The position numbers and the translations under genes were made by a program. From Ensifer sp. LC11 (lineage in GTDB: Bacteria; Pseudomonadota; Alphaproteobacteria; Rhizobiales; Rhizobiaceae), in assembly GCF_001695835.1 (NCBI RefSeq), contig NZ_MBSO01000005.1, positions 62,001-126,000 on the forward strand: a stretch of 64,000 bases of DNA, in the 5' to 3' direction. This document shows positions 12,218-21,721 of this stretch, piece after piece. Position 1 is the stretch's first letter, and the number at the start of each line of letters is the position of its first letter. A model generated the notes under the pieces. It was not told the origin of the DNA. It saw nothing but the letters and a program-made list of their open reading frames with translations, and ran no database searches.

Positions 12218-12242
12218 AGGGGGCTGCGGCGAGCGGCCCCCT
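12218..12242 (+). terminator. Terminator-like hairpin after lpdA
   Basis: A 9- to 10-bp GC-rich stem (12218-12226 with 12234-12242, one G-T mismatch) lies 9 bases after the lpdA stop. The tail is TCATTCC and not a T-run. Position at the end of the TCA cluster suggests termination. Confidence 0.4.
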
Positions 12243-12363
12243 CATTCCAGCCGTGAGCTTCGAACCGGCGCGGCTGTCGTTGGGTCCTTCGTCCGGCCAT
12301 GCGCGCGTCAGCGCGCGCTGACACAACCGCCGCGGATGCTGCGTGTTCGATGCCGGCGATTGC

Positions 12364-12858
12364 TCACTCTTCAGAAGCGGACCTGACCGCGTGGAAGCGC
12401 TGCTCGAACTCGCGCCTCAGGCTGCGCCGTGCCTCGGCCGCGCGCTGCCGGCGCTTGCGGTCGCCCGTGTCGGTGACAAGGGTAGGAACGGGTGTCGGGC
12501 TGCCGTCCGCGTCGACGGCGACCATGGTGAAGTAACAGGAATTGGTGTGGCGCCGCTCGCCGCTGCGGATGTTCTCCGCCTCGACCCGGATGCCGATCTC
12601 CATCGAGGTGCGGCCGGCATTGTTGACGGCGGCTCGGAAGGTAACGAGCTCGCCGACATGGATCGGCTGGCGGAAAATCACCTGGTCGACCGAAAGTGTC
12701 ACGGCATATTGCTGCGAATAGCGTGAGGCGCAGGAAAACGCCACGCGATCCAGAAGATTGAGCAAGGCGCCGCCATGGACCTTGCCGCTGAAGTTCGCCA
12801 TGTCGGGCGTCATCAACACGACCATTTCGAGCTCACGCGGGTCATGGCTGGTTTCCAT
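12364..12858 (-). CDS. Acyl-CoA thioesterase (hotdog fold)
   Basis: A 164-residue single-hotdog thioesterase that hydrolyses acyl-CoA to free acid and CoA. Family marks are LMTPDMANFSGKVHGG, with the HGG turn at the start of the hot-dog helix, then LLNLLDRVAFSCASRYS and the VDQVIFRQPIHVGELV strand region, as in the YciA/BACH group. The C-terminal 30 residues are basic and charged (DRKRRQRAAEARRS). It points toward lpdA and has no operon partner. The chain length preference cannot be read from the sequence. Confidence 0.88.
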   Translation of the reverse strand: METSHDPRELEMVVLMTPDMANFSGKVHGGALLNLLDRVAFSCASRYSQQYAVTLSVDQVIFRQPIHVGELVTFRAAVNNAGRTSMEIGIRVEAENIRSGERRHTNSCYFTMVAVDADGSPTPVPTLVTDTGDRKRRQRAAEARRSLRREFEQRFHAVRSASEE

Positions 12859-13074
12859 GGTTCATCTCCTCATTGGATGCGAATTGCGACGGCTATCCGG
12901 AGTTATGCGGGCTTGCTGCCGCGAAGGGAAGGGTGGTCTTGCCTGTCGCGAAGGCACGAGGTGTGACGATTGGCCCGAGGGCTGCGACAAGCGGCGATCT
13001 GTGCAGCGACGGCTGAGGGCGCGATCATGTTTCCGTTGCGCATGATCAATGATACCGACGCGTCAGGAGGAAAC

Positions 13075-13542
13075 ATGAAACCGAGAGCCGTGCCCGTCTC
13101 GTTGCTGAGCCGTCATCTGCCGAATGCCGACTGGGCGGATCGCTTCGAGCTGGCCCTCGATGGCAAGGGACTGACTGCCACCCAAGCCGCCGAGCTATCG
13201 CTTGGCCGTTCGCCGCGGTGGGTCCGGGACCTGCTGGGCCTGCGCAACCGTGTCGTCTCGATCATCGGTCTGAAGTCGGCGGCGCCGAAGCCGGGTCGCC
13301 TCGGACTGGTCGGTGCGTTTCCGGTGCTGGAAAAGAGCGACGACGAGGTGGTGCTGGGGTTCGACGACAAGCATCTCGACTTTCGCATCGTCGTCGATGT
13401 CAGGGCGGGATCCGCGGTCAACCAGATCGTCGGCGTCACGACATTGATCCGCCGTCACAACGCGCTCGGGCGCATCTATTTGGCGGCGGTCATGCCGTTT
13501 CACAAGATGATCGTGCCGACCTTGATGGGTGGTTTGCGATAG
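13075..13542 (+). CDS. DUF2867 family protein
   Basis: A 155-residue protein that I assign to DUF2867 from its layout: an N-terminal helical part (DWADRFELAL), WVRDLLGLRNRVVSIIGLK in the middle, a strand-rich section (DEVVLGFDDKHLDFRIVVDV), and the basic C-terminal HNALGRIYLAAVMPFHKMIVPTLM. The ATG at 13075 follows a perfect AGGAGG 4 bases upstream, so earlier in-frame starts at 12970 and 13027 are rejected. The function is unknown. The 216-base gap to the divergent thioesterase gene probably holds both promoters; I see no clear motif in it. Confidence 0.75.
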   Translation: MKPRAVPVSLLSRHLPNADWADRFELALDGKGLTATQAAELSLGRSPRWVRDLLGLRNRVVSIIGLKSAAPKPGRLGLVGAFPVLEKSDDEVVLGFDDKHLDFRIVVDVRAGSAVNQIVGVTTLIRRHNALGRIYLAAVMPFHKMIVPTLMGGLR

Positions 13543-13556
13543 ATCTTGCGTCAGAG

Positions 13557-14657
13557 CTAATTCGCGCGCGTGACGGTGAAACCCTGGGTGCGCAAGAGTT
13601 CGACGAGGCCTTCCTTACCCGGCAGGTGCAGCGCGCCGACGGCCATGAAGGCGCCACCATCTTTCAGGATCGGCTCGGCGCGTGTCGCCATCGTCCTGTT
13701 GCGATCAACGATGATGCGCTGTTCGAAATCGGCATAGCCGAAATCCTCGGCGCTCTTGTCGGATACGGCTTTCATCATCGGCATGATCATGCCCGTGTCG
13801 CCGGAAAGATAGAGGTCTGTCATGGTTGCGAAGACGTCGTCGATCGTCTTGCCGAGCGCCAGCGTCTCGATGAGGGCGCGCAGATGCAGTTCGGTCGGCA
13901 GCGAGTCCATCGCCGAGAGCTGCTCGACCAGCGATTCCAGGCCTTTCAGCGTCTTGCCCCGACCAACCGCATCCTCGGCGATCTTCTTGTCGAGGAAGGA
14001 CGCGCCGGCCGCCTTGCGGGTCATTTCGCAGGCGGGCAGCGCGACGAAGCTCGCGATCATCCAGGGTTTCATGCGGGCGACCAGCGTCAGCGGAATGCCG
14101 CGTGCCTTCAGGCCCGCTTCCAGCTTTTCGCGATCACCGGGCTTCAGGAAATCGGCGATCGTCTTGTTGTCGGGAAACATGGTGAGGTCGGGCCGCATCA
14201 GGATCGCGGCGGCTGACTTCTTCTCGTCGATGATCTCGTCCGATTCGACGATGACCGTCGAGGCTGCCTCAAAGGCGGCCGGGGCCTCGGCAGGCAGTGC
14301 GAGCACCCGCGGATCGGTGACGTGCATGGTGCCGAGCAGCCAGGACGGCGCAAGCCCGTCCTTCTCGATCTTCCAGAAGATGCCTTTGCCGTTCGGGACG
14401 GCCGCGGCTTCCGCTTCGAGCGCGGCGAATTTTGGTGGATCCGACTTGGCAAGGGCGGTGAGCACGTTCGAGCCGCCACATTCCGCATCTTGGGAGGTTT
14501 CCTGGGCATCGGCGTCGGCAACGAAGAGGAGGGCAACGACAAGGCAAGCGGCAAGAACAAGATGCAACAGGGCGGCCAGCCAAAGCGCACCGTCGGCGAG
14601 CCAAGCAAGCGGGTTGCGCGGCAGGTTTCGATCAGGTCTCGCAAAGGCGGTCATCAT
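13557..14657 (-). CDS. TraB/GumN family protein
   Basis: A 366-residue protein with one N-terminal membrane segment (about residues 28-50), then a TraB/GumN domain. The domain starts with GIFWKIEKDGLAPSWLLGTMHV, whose Gly-Thr-x-His motif is typical, and ends with GGAFMAVGALHLPGKEGLVELLRTQG, carrying the second conserved Gly-x-His-Leu-x-Gly motif. TraB-like proteins are thought to be metal-dependent peptidases related to EreA/ChaN; no activity is established for this group. It converges on DUF2867 and is transcribed in the same direction as xerC. Confidence 0.85.
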   Translation of the reverse strand: MMTAFARPDRNLPRNPLAWLADGALWLAALLHLVLAACLVVALLFVADADAQETSQDAECGGSNVLTALAKSDPPKFAALEAEAAAVPNGKGIFWKIEKDGLAPSWLLGTMHVTDPRVLALPAEAPAAFEAASTVIVESDEIIDEKKSAAAILMRPDLTMFPDNKTIADFLKPGDREKLEAGLKARGIPLTLVARMKPWMIASFVALPACEMTRKAAGASFLDKKIAEDAVGRGKTLKGLESLVEQLSAMDSLPTELHLRALIETLALGKTIDDVFATMTDLYLSGDTGMIMPMMKAVSDKSAEDFGYADFEQRIIVDRNRTMATRAEPILKDGGAFMAVGALHLPGKEGLVELLRTQGFTVTRAN

Positions 14658-14746
14658 TCTTCCCCGACAATCGGAGGGTCGACTCTAAGCGCGCGCCGGT
14701 CACGGCTTCCTTAATAGCCATGGTTAATCCAGCGGTTCGCCAAAAA

Positions 14747-15682
14747 TCAGGCACGCGGATGGGCGCGGTCATAGATCTCGAGAAGCCTTGCGGAATCAAC
14801 GCCGGTATAGACCTGGGTCGTTGACAGGCTCGCATGGCCGAGCAGTTCCTGAATGGTCCTGAGGTCGCCGCCACCGGCGAGCAGATGGGTGGCGAAGGAG
14901 TGGCGCAGCGCATGCGGCGTTGCCGAATCAGGCAGGCCGAGCGCGCCGCGCAGTTTCTGCATCTCGCGCTGGATGATCGCCGGCTGCAGCGTGGCACCGC
15001 GCGCGCCCCGAAACAGCGGCTCGTCGGCGGTGGGATGATAGGGGCAGAGCTTCAAATAGGCGGCAACGGCCTGGCGTGCGGCGTCAATCAGCGGCACGAT
15101 ACGCGTCTTGCCGCCCTTGCCGAGAATGCGCAGCGAGGTCGGCGCGCCGGCAAAGTCGCCAGATGTCAGCCCGAGGGCTTCGGAGATGCGCAGGCCGCAG
15201 CCATAGAGCAGGGTCAGCACTGCCGCGTTGCGCGCGGCAATCCAGGGCTCTTCGGCAAGCTGGGCTTGCGAAGTCACGACGCCCAAAGCCTCGCGGTCGG
15301 TCAACGGCTTCGGCAGGGACTTAGGCTGCTTCGGCGAGCGCACCGCGGCGGCGCCTGCAGCGTTCGCGAGACCGTTGCGCTCGAGAAAGCGCAGGAAGGA
15401 GCGCAGTCCTGCGAGCCCGCGGCCGAGCGTGCGGGCGCCGGCGCCGCCCTTGCGGCGCTGGGCGAGAAAACCGCGAAGGTCGGCCGGCCGCAAAGTCTTG
15501 ATGTCGGAAAGTCGCGGCGGGCCAGCCAGATGCCCGGTGAGGAATGTCAGGAATTGTCGCGTGTCGCGCTCATAGGCCTCGACTGTCTTGCCTGAAAGGC
15601 GGCGCTCACGCGTCAGCCCGTCGAGCCAGCGCTGACGCTCGGCGAGCAGCTCCGGATGGCCTATGACGAGGAGCTCGTTCAT
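14747..15682 (-). CDS. xerC: Tyrosine recombinase XerC
   Basis: A 311-residue site-specific recombinase that acts with XerD at dif to resolve chromosome dimers. The N-terminal SAM-like core-binding domain (RERRLSGKTVEAYERDTRQF) is followed by the catalytic domain with Arg in GCGLRISEALGL, Lys in GKGGKTRIVP, His-x2-Arg in HALRHSFATHLL, a His in LGHASLSTTQ, and the Tyr nucleophile in VYTG. The ATG at 15682 follows AGGAAA with 7- to 8-base spacing and is preferred over one at 15715. Confidence 0.93.
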   Translation of the reverse strand: MNELLVIGHPELLAERQRWLDGLTRERRLSGKTVEAYERDTRQFLTFLTGHLAGPPRLSDIKTLRPADLRGFLAQRRKGGAGARTLGRGLAGLRSFLRFLERNGLANAAGAAAVRSPKQPKSLPKPLTDREALGVVTSQAQLAEEPWIAARNAAVLTLLYGCGLRISEALGLTSGDFAGAPTSLRILGKGGKTRIVPLIDAARQAVAAYLKLCPYHPTADEPLFRGARGATLQPAIIQREMQKLRGALGLPDSATPHALRHSFATHLLAGGGDLRTIQELLGHASLSTTQVYTGVDSARLLEIYDRAHPRA

Positions 15683-15787
15683 TGTCGTTTTCCTGAGGTT
15701 GTCCATCGGCGACAATGCCCTGAGGCATCTTATGTTTTTGCTAATGCGCCCTTGGAATCTGTCATCCTTCGATCATATAGAATTGCG

Positions 15788-16741
15788 ATGGTCAGCCGCA
15801 AACAAACGGATCGGACTATGGCGGGACGGGATTCGGTGAACGGATTCGCGCATTTTGCTGAAGTAATCGCCCTGGTCTCCCAGGGGCAGCCTGGCCACAT
15901 CGTCGACACGCTGATCGCCGAGCGCGGGCAGCGGATCGCCAGGAGCCCGATGTGGCCGCTGATGCGGCCCTTTCTCTACACGTTGCTGAACTATCGCAAG
16001 GCGCTCGAGTTCGCCGATGCGGTGGCGAACATGCCGGGCTTTCAGGCCTTCGAACATCTGAGCTCACTTCTGTCGCTGGATGTGCGCGTCGACCGGGCCG
16101 AGCGCATTCCCACCGAGGGCGGCTTCCTGCTTGTCAGCAACCATCCGACCGGTATTGCCGACGGCATCGCCGTCTTCGATCTGCTCAAAAGCCGGCGGCC
16201 GGACATGATGTTCTTCGCCAACCGTGACGCCATCCGCGTCAATCCGCGTTTTGTCGAAATGGTCATCCCGGTCGAATGGCGCGAGGAGTACAAGAGCAAG
16301 CTGAAGGCCCGCGAGACCCTGCAGGTCACCAACCGGGCGATCGGCGAAGGCAAGGCGACGGTGCTTTTTCCCTCCGGGCGGATCGCCTACTGGGCGGACG
16401 GTCGCCTTAACGAGCGGCCGTGGAAGACGTCGGCCGTGGGCTTTGCGCGCAAGTACGGCTTGCCGATCCTGCCGGTGCATATGAGCGCGCGCAATTCCGG
16501 TCTGTTCTACTGGTTCGCCAAGTGGTCGACGGAACTGCGCGACATGACCGTGTTCCACGAACTTCTCAACAAGAAGGGCGATCTCTTCGATTTCCGTATC
16601 GGCAACCTCATCCCGCCGGAAGCACTGGACGGCGAGAGCGTCGAGGTGACGAAGGCGCTTGAACGCCACACGGTTTTCGACCTCGCTTCGGATGCTGACG
16701 CCGCGTTCCAGCCCAGGCTGCAATCGGCGAGCGGGCTCTGA
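15788..16741 (+). CDS. PlsC-like lysophospholipid acyltransferase family protein
   Basis: A 317-residue protein of the glycerolipid acyltransferase superfamily. The presumed catalytic motif reads NHPTGIADG, that is His-x5-Asp, as in the hemolysin/OlsF-like subgroup, not the strict His-x4-Asp. The FPSGRIAYW segment corresponds to the FPEG-type substrate motif. No strong membrane helix is evident, so it may be peripheral. The start could be 15788 or the ATG at 15818; an extension upstream to 15656 would overlap xerC and looks non-coding. The acyl acceptor is unknown. It diverges from xerC, with about 105 bases between the starts. Confidence 0.8.
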   Translation: MVSRKQTDRTMAGRDSVNGFAHFAEVIALVSQGQPGHIVDTLIAERGQRIARSPMWPLMRPFLYTLLNYRKALEFADAVANMPGFQAFEHLSSLLSLDVRVDRAERIPTEGGFLLVSNHPTGIADGIAVFDLLKSRRPDMMFFANRDAIRVNPRFVEMVIPVEWREEYKSKLKARETLQVTNRAIGEGKATVLFPSGRIAYWADGRLNERPWKTSAVGFARKYGLPILPVHMSARNSGLFYWFAKWSTELRDMTVFHELLNKKGDLFDFRIGNLIPPEALDGESVEVTKALERHTVFDLASDADAAFQPRLQSASGL

Positions 16742-16813
16742 ACCGCTTGTTGCGATATGGCGCAGTGGCCGGCGGACTTCCCGTCGGGCGGTGGATCGGC
16801 TAGGTCATGAGCC

Positions 16814-17947
16814 ATGCTGCTTCAATCCATGTTCGCCGAAAATTACCGTTCGCTGAAGTCGATCCGCATGGACCTGACCGGGGTCAACCTGTTCATCGGC
16901 GAGAACGGCGTCGGCAAATCCAATCTCTACCGCGCCCTGCAACTCGTGCAATCGGCGTCACGCGGCACACTGGCGCGCGAGATCGCCGAGGAGGGCGGCA
17001 TGTCGTCGGCGCTCTGGAGCGGTCGTCGTCGCGCCGACAAGCCGGCGCGCATCCGGCTCGAGACAGAGTTGCTCGACGAGGAGCGGGCGATCACCTTCCG
17101 CTACCGGATTGAAGCCGGGCTGCGCCCGCCCGTGGCCGCCGCCGGTTTTGCCTATGAGCCGCAGGTGAAGGAAGAGGAACTGACCGTCGAGACCGGCCGT
17201 CGGCCGGTGACGATGATGAAGCGCTCCGGACCCGGTATTTTCGTGCGCGGCGAGCGCGGGCGGATGGAGGATTATCCCGAGCAGGCACTGACCTCGGAAA
17301 CGGCGATCTCGCTTCTGGGTGACGCCGGGCACTATCCGGAGGTTGGAACCTTCCGCCGCGCAGTCGACCAGTGGCGGTTTTTCCATGGCTTTCGCAGCGA
17401 CCGCGATTCGCCCCTGCGTCTGCCCTGTCTCGCCGTCACGGCGCCGATGCTCGACGAAACGGGCGTCAACATGGCGGCGGTCTTCGCGACGCTGCGGCAC
17501 ACGCGTGAGGATACGGTCGATCTCGACCGTGCCGTCGCCGATGCCTTCGGCGGCGCCTATCTCGATGTTCCCGAGCCCGGCCAATTTGCCGAATTCTCGC
17601 TGGTCTTCCCGGATTTTCCCAACCGGCCGTTTTCGCCGCGCGAGCTTTCCGACGGGCAGATGCGCTTTCTGGCGCTGGCTGCAGCGCTGCTTTCCTATCG
17701 CCGCCCCCGCTTCATTGCCCTTAACGAACCGGAGACGAGCCTGCATCCGGACATGCTGCCGGCGCTCGCCGACATGATCGCCAGTGCCTCGCGTGAAAGC
17801 CAGATCTGGATCGTCACCCATTCGGAGCGGTTGGCTGACGAGGTGCGTCAGCGCTGCGGCATTCGTCCGCGCCGGGTGATCCGCAAGGAGAGTGCCACCT
17901 GGATCGACGGCATGCGGCTGACAGGGCTGATGGACGACGACGAGTAA
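16814..17947 (+). CDS. AAA family ATPase (RecF/OLD-like)
   Basis: A 377-residue ATPase of the RecF/AAA_21 type. The Walker A motif is GENGVGKSN near residue 35, the ABC-like signature region is FSPRELSDGQMRFLALAAALL, and Walker B is FIALNEPETSLHP with Asn in place of the usual Asp. WIVTHSERLADEV holds the switch histidine. There is no C-terminal TOPRIM nuclease domain and no nuclease gene next door, so it is not a complete OLD or Gabija-type system. The function is unknown. It lies 72 bases after the acyltransferase and is followed by a strong terminator. Confidence 0.8.
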   Translation: MLLQSMFAENYRSLKSIRMDLTGVNLFIGENGVGKSNLYRALQLVQSASRGTLAREIAEEGGMSSALWSGRRRADKPARIRLETELLDEERAITFRYRIEAGLRPPVAAAGFAYEPQVKEEELTVETGRRPVTMMKRSGPGIFVRGERGRMEDYPEQALTSETAISLLGDAGHYPEVGTFRRAVDQWRFFHGFRSDRDSPLRLPCLAVTAPMLDETGVNMAAVFATLRHTREDTVDLDRAVADAFGGAYLDVPEPGQFAEFSLVFPDFPNRPFSPRELSDGQMRFLALAAALLSYRRPRFIALNEPETSLHPDMLPALADMIASASRESQIWIVTHSERLADEVRQRCGIRPRRVIRKESATWIDGMRLTGLMDDDE

Positions 17948-17958
17948 GCAATAAAAAA

Positions 17959-17976
17959 CCCCGCATCGCTGCGGGG
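17959..17976. terminator. Bidirectional intrinsic terminator
   Basis: A 7-bp stem CCCCGCA/TGCGGGG with a 4-base loop sits between two convergent genes, with an A-run on the left (AATAAAAAA) and TCTTCT on the right. The A-run gives a T-run for the minus-strand transaldolase transcript. Confidence 0.8.
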
Positions 17977-18013
17977 TCTTCTGTTCATTCCTGAAACATC
18001 AGGCCTGAAACAA

Positions 18014-18667
18014 TCAGGCGATCTTCTGGCCGGTCTTGGCCCAGTCGGCCAGGAACTGCTCGAGGCCCTTGTCGGTCAGCGGGTGCTTGACGAGAGCCTT
18101 CAGCGTTGCCGGCGGCGCGGTGACGACGTCGGCGCCGATGAGGGCGGCTTCCTTGACGTGGTTCACGGTGCGGATCGAGGCCGCGAGGATTTCGGTCTCA
18201 TAGCCGTAGTTGTCGAAGATGTGGCGGATCTCGCGGATCAGGTCCATGCCATCGAAGGCGATGTCGTCGAGGCGGCCGACGAAGGGCGAGACGAAGGTCG
18301 CGCCGGCCTTGGCGGCGAGCAGCGCCTGATTGGCCGAGAAGCACAGCGTCACGTTGGTCTGGTGGCCGTCCGAGGTCAGCGCCTTGCAGGCCTTGAGGCC
18401 GTCGAGCGTCAGCGGCAGCTTGATGCAGATGTTGTCGGCGATCTTCGAAAGGACGGCCGCTTCCTTCATCATCTCGGCGTATTCGGTGGCGGTGACTTCA
18501 GCTGAAACCGGGCCTTCGACGATGCCGCAGATTTCCTTGGTGACTTCCGCGATGTCGCGGCCGGACTTCAGGATCAGCGACGGGTTGGTGGTGACGCCAT
18601 CGAGAAGGCCGAGATCGTTCAGCTCGCGGATTTCCTTGACGTCGGCGGTATCAACGAAAAATTTCAT
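18014..18667 (-). CDS. fsa: Fructose-6-phosphate aldolase / transaldolase-like protein
   Basis: A 217-residue class I aldolase of the small (TalC/Fsa, MipB) transaldolase family. It starts [13 protein letters not shown], has GVTTNPSLI near residue 30, the Schiff-base lysine in [15 protein letters not shown] near residue 86, and [10 protein letters not shown] near residue 130. It may act as transaldolase in the pentose phosphate pathway or as a fructose-6-phosphate aldolase; the sequence alone does not decide. The ATG at 18667 follows GGGAG; an upstream in-frame start at 18688 is less likely. Confidence 0.9.
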   Translation of the reverse strand: MKFFVDTADVKEIRELNDLGLLDGVTTNPSLILKSGRDIAEVTKEICGIVEGPVSAEVTATEYAEMMKEAAVLSKIADNICIKLPLTLDGLKACKALTSDGHQTNVTLCFSANQALLAAKAGATFVSPFVGRLDDIAFDGMDLIREIRHIFDNYGYETEILAASIRTVNHVKEAALIGADVVTAPPATLKALVKHPLTDKGLEQFLADWAKTGQKIA

Positions 18668-18847
18668 GGAGTCACTCCCTTGGGGCACGATTGCCGTTCG
18701 GGCGCATATCTACCGGGGAGGAATTCCGTTGGCAGAAATCGCGCGCGTTGAAACTCTGGTGGAACCGTGACAAACCCTGCTGCCGGCAAGGCTGCGGTTC
18801 GCAGCGCAGTTTTCTTTAACCGAAACACGTGGCAAGGTCACGGCAAA

Positions 18848-21064
18848 ATGACTCGCGATTCAACCGATTTATTCGGCGATTTGCTCGGGCCCGTTTCGGC
18901 CCGTCGCGTCGTGCCGGTCCTGGTGCCCATGCCGGCGCCGAGGGCCTATTCCTATGCGGTTCCCGATGGCATGGCGGTCGAGCCGGGCTCGATCGTGCAG
19001 GTGCCGCTCGGCCCTCGTCTCGTCGTCGGCGTGGTCTGGGATGGGGACGATGACGGAAGCGTCGATCCGAAGAAACTCAAGGTCATCGAGAAGGTTTTCG
19101 ACTGCCCGCCGCTGACGCGTGACATGCGCACTTTTCTCGACTGGGTCGCCGCCTATACCGTCACGCCACCGGGGCTGGTTGCGCGCATGGCGCTGCGTGC
19201 GCCGGCCGCCTTCGATCCGGAGCCGATGGTGGAGGCACTGCGCCTCACCGAGATGCGACCGGAACGCATGACCGCGGCGCGCCAGCGGGTGATCGCAACG
19301 GCGTGCGACGGTTTCTCCTGGACGCGTTCGGGGCTGGCGCATGCGGCCGGAACGTCGTCGAGCGTGATCGACGGGCTGGCGCAGCAAGGCGTCTTCGAAA
19401 CGGTGTTCATGGCGCCGCCGCCGGTTGTCGCCCTGCCCGACCCCGATTTCGTCGCGCCCCGGCTTGAGGGTGCGCAGAAGGATGCCGCCGCCGATCTTCT
19501 CGCGGCCGTGGAAGAGGGCGGCTTTTCGGTGTCGCTGATCGACGGCATCACCGGCTCAGGCAAGACCGAGGTCTATTTCGAGGCGATCGCCGCGACGCTT
19601 CGGGCCGGCAAGCAGGTGCTGATCCTGCTTCCGGAGATCGCGCTGACCTCGAGCTTTCTCGAACGGTTTCAGGATCGCTTCGGCGCCAAGCCCGCCGAGT
19701 GGCACTCTGATCTTGCGCCGCGCACCCGCGAAAAGGTCTGGCGTCAGGTGACGACGGGTACGGTGCGCGTCGTCGCCGGCGCCCGCTCGGCGCTTTTCCT
19801 GCCGTTCGAGGAGCTGGGTCTCATCATCGTCGACGAAGAGCATGATCCTGCCTACAAGCAGGAGGATCGCGTCTTTTACAACGCCCGCGACATGGCGGTC
19901 GTGCGCGGCCGGATCACCGGTTTTCCGGTCGTGCTCGTCTCGGCGACGCCGTCGGTTGAAAGCCGGGTCAATGGCGAGGTCGGCCGCTACAAGCCGATCC
20001 ACCTGCCGACGCGCTTCGGCGACGCGGCGCTGCCGCGGCTCGGCGTTGTCGACATGCGTCAGCATCCGCCGGCGCGCGGCGGTTTCCTGTCGCCGGTGCT
20101 CTTGAACCAGGTCGGCAAGGCCGTCGAGCGCGGCGAGCAGGCATTGCTCTTTCTCAATCGCCGCGGCTACGCGCCGCTGACGCTCTGCCGCGTCTGCGGC
20201 CATCGTTTCCAGTGCCCGGATTGTTCGAGCTGGCTCGTCGAGCATCGCTTCCGCGGCCAGATCCAGTGCCACCATTGCGGCCACGCGCAAAAGACGCCGG
20301 AGGCCTGTCCCGAATGCGGTACGCTGGATCATCTCGTCGCCTGCGGGCCCGGGGTCGAGCGCATCGCCGAGGAAGTGGAGCAACATTTTCCAGACGCGCG
20401 CACGATCGTGCTTTCGTCCGATCTCATGGGCGTCAAGCGCTTGCGACTGGAGCTCGACGCGATTGCGCGCGGCGAAGCGGATATCGTCATCGGCACGCAG
20501 CTCGTCGCCAAGGGGCACAATTTTCCGCTGATGACGCTGGTCGGCATCGTCGATGCGGACATCGGCCTGGCGAATGGCGATCCGCGGGCGGCGGAACGAA
20601 CCTTCCAGCTGCTCTCGCAGGTGACCGGCCGCGCCGGGCGAACGGGCTTGAAAAGTCTCGGCCTGTTGCAGACCTATCAGCCGCAGCATCCGGTCATGCA
20701 GGCGATCGTTTCCGGCGACGCCGATGCCTTCTATGAGCGTGAGATTGCCGAGCGCGAGAAAGCGTTGCTTCCGCCCTTCGGCCGGCTTGCCTCTCTGATT
20801 GTCTCGGCCGATTCGCGCCAGGATGCGGAGGGGCATGCGCGGGGGCTGCGAATGGCCGCACCAAGGACCGACGGCATCATGATCCTGGGCCCCGCCGAGG
20901 CGCCGCTGGCGCTGATCCGCGGGCGGCATCGCTTCCGCCTGCTGGTGCATGGCCGCCGCAACAGCGACATGCAGGCTTTCGTCAAGGCGATGATCGCCGC
21001 GGGCCCCAAGGAGCGTGGCTCTATCAGCGTCCAGCTCGACATCGATCCCCAAAGCTTCCTGTAG
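18848..21064 (+). CDS. priA: Primosomal protein N' (replication restart helicase PriA)
   Basis: A 738-residue superfamily 2 DNA helicase that reloads the replisome at stalled forks. It has the N-terminal 3'-binding domain (RVVPVLVPMPAPRAYSYAVP), Walker A in GITGSGKTEVY, the DEEH box in IIVDEEHDPAYKQEDR, the zinc-binding cysteines in CRVCGHRFQCPDC and CHHCGHAQKTPEACPEC, and the C-terminal helicase half with QVTGRAGR. The start is uncertain: a GTG at 18767 would add 27 residues; the ATG at 18848 gives the usual family length. Confidence 0.94.
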   Translation: MTRDSTDLFGDLLGPVSARRVVPVLVPMPAPRAYSYAVPDGMAVEPGSIVQVPLGPRLVVGVVWDGDDDGSVDPKKLKVIEKVFDCPPLTRDMRTFLDWVAAYTVTPPGLVARMALRAPAAFDPEPMVEALRLTEMRPERMTAARQRVIATACDGFSWTRSGLAHAAGTSSSVIDGLAQQGVFETVFMAPPPVVALPDPDFVAPRLEGAQKDAAADLLAAVEEGGFSVSLIDGITGSGKTEVYFEAIAATLRAGKQVLILLPEIALTSSFLERFQDRFGAKPAEWHSDLAPRTREKVWRQVTTGTVRVVAGARSALFLPFEELGLIIVDEEHDPAYKQEDRVFYNARDMAVVRGRITGFPVVLVSATPSVESRVNGEVGRYKPIHLPTRFGDAALPRLGVVDMRQHPPARGGFLSPVLLNQVGKAVERGEQALLFLNRRGYAPLTLCRVCGHRFQCPDCSSWLVEHRFRGQIQCHHCGHAQKTPEACPECGTLDHLVACGPGVERIAEEVEQHFPDARTIVLSSDLMGVKRLRLELDAIARGEADIVIGTQLVAKGHNFPLMTLVGIVDADIGLANGDPRAAERTFQLLSQVTGRAGRTGLKSLGLLQTYQPQHPVMQAIVSGDADAFYEREIAEREKALLPPFGRLASLIVSADSRQDAEGHARGLRMAAPRTDGIMILGPAEAPLALIRGRHRFRLLVHGRRNSDMQAFVKAMIAAGPKERGSISVQLDIDPQSFL

Positions 21065-21210
21065 TTCAAGTTTCCTGTGATCGTCGGGCTGAAGAGGCGG
21101 CAGGCGATTCACAACCGGGGCGACATGCGCTAGAGGTCAGGGACGCTTCGCTTTGGCCAGCCGGCCGAAGACGAAACAGCAGAACAACAGGCACATCTGC
21201 GGGAACAGGC

Positions 21211-21597
21211 ATGGAGTTCTACATTCCGACGGAAACCGGCGAGTTCCTCGCCTTCTGCGCAGCCGCTGTGGCGGTGCTGATCGGCGTCGTCATGCTGTTT
21301 GCGCCCCGGCTTACCTTTCGCGCGGCTGGCATCGGCATTGCGGAGGGACGGCGTGGTGGCTATGCCGAGGCACGCTCTACCATGGGCGGCATGCATGTCG
21401 GGCTCGGTCTTGCCGCCATCCTGCTGGCGCAGCCGATGGTCTATCTTGCTGTCGGTGCGGCCTTCGCGCTCGCCGCTTTCGGCCGAATCCTCTCGATGAT
21501 GAGTGACAACGGCACCACGCTCTACAACTGGCTGGCGCTCATCGTTCAGGCGGCACTTGCCATCCTGCCGCTCGCCTATGTCTTCGGCATGATCTGA
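21211..21597 (+). CDS. Small four-helix membrane protein (DUF4345-like)
   Basis: A 128-residue protein with about four hydrophobic segments (near residues 12-32, 62-80, 80-95, 105-125) and a charged loop rich in Gly and Arg (GIAEGRRGGYAEARSTMGG). The arrangement resembles DUF4345-type proteins common in rhizobia. I recall a related rhizobial family named after a role in phage infection, but cannot confirm that this is a member. It starts 146 bases after priA and is probably a single-gene unit. Confidence 0.6.
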   Translation: MEFYIPTETGEFLAFCAAAVAVLIGVVMLFAPRLTFRAAGIGIAEGRRGGYAEARSTMGGMHVGLGLAAILLAQPMVYLAVGAAFALAAFGRILSMMSDNGTTLYNWLALIVQAALAILPLAYVFGMI

Positions 21598-21721
21598 TCT
21601 GTCGTCGACATGATCTGATTGCGTCCGCGGGCTTTTCCGCGATTCACAGCGCAGGAAACGAATTTACGGCAAAATTCGGCCAAAGGTGGCCGACTTATGC
21701 CGCATTCCTGCCGTTCGCGTG

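Noticed and set aside
15656-15787. N-terminal extension of the acyltransferase overlapping xerC
   Set aside because: The extra residues resemble no family member and overlap the xerC start; 15788 or 15818 is more plausible.
16814-17947. AAA ATPase as part of an anti-phage system
   Set aside because: No nuclease, helicase, reverse transcriptase or TOPRIM domain gene is adjacent, and the neighbours are housekeeping genes.
19556-21112. A 518-codon minus-strand frame opposite priA
   Set aside because: Codon shadow of priA; no motif.
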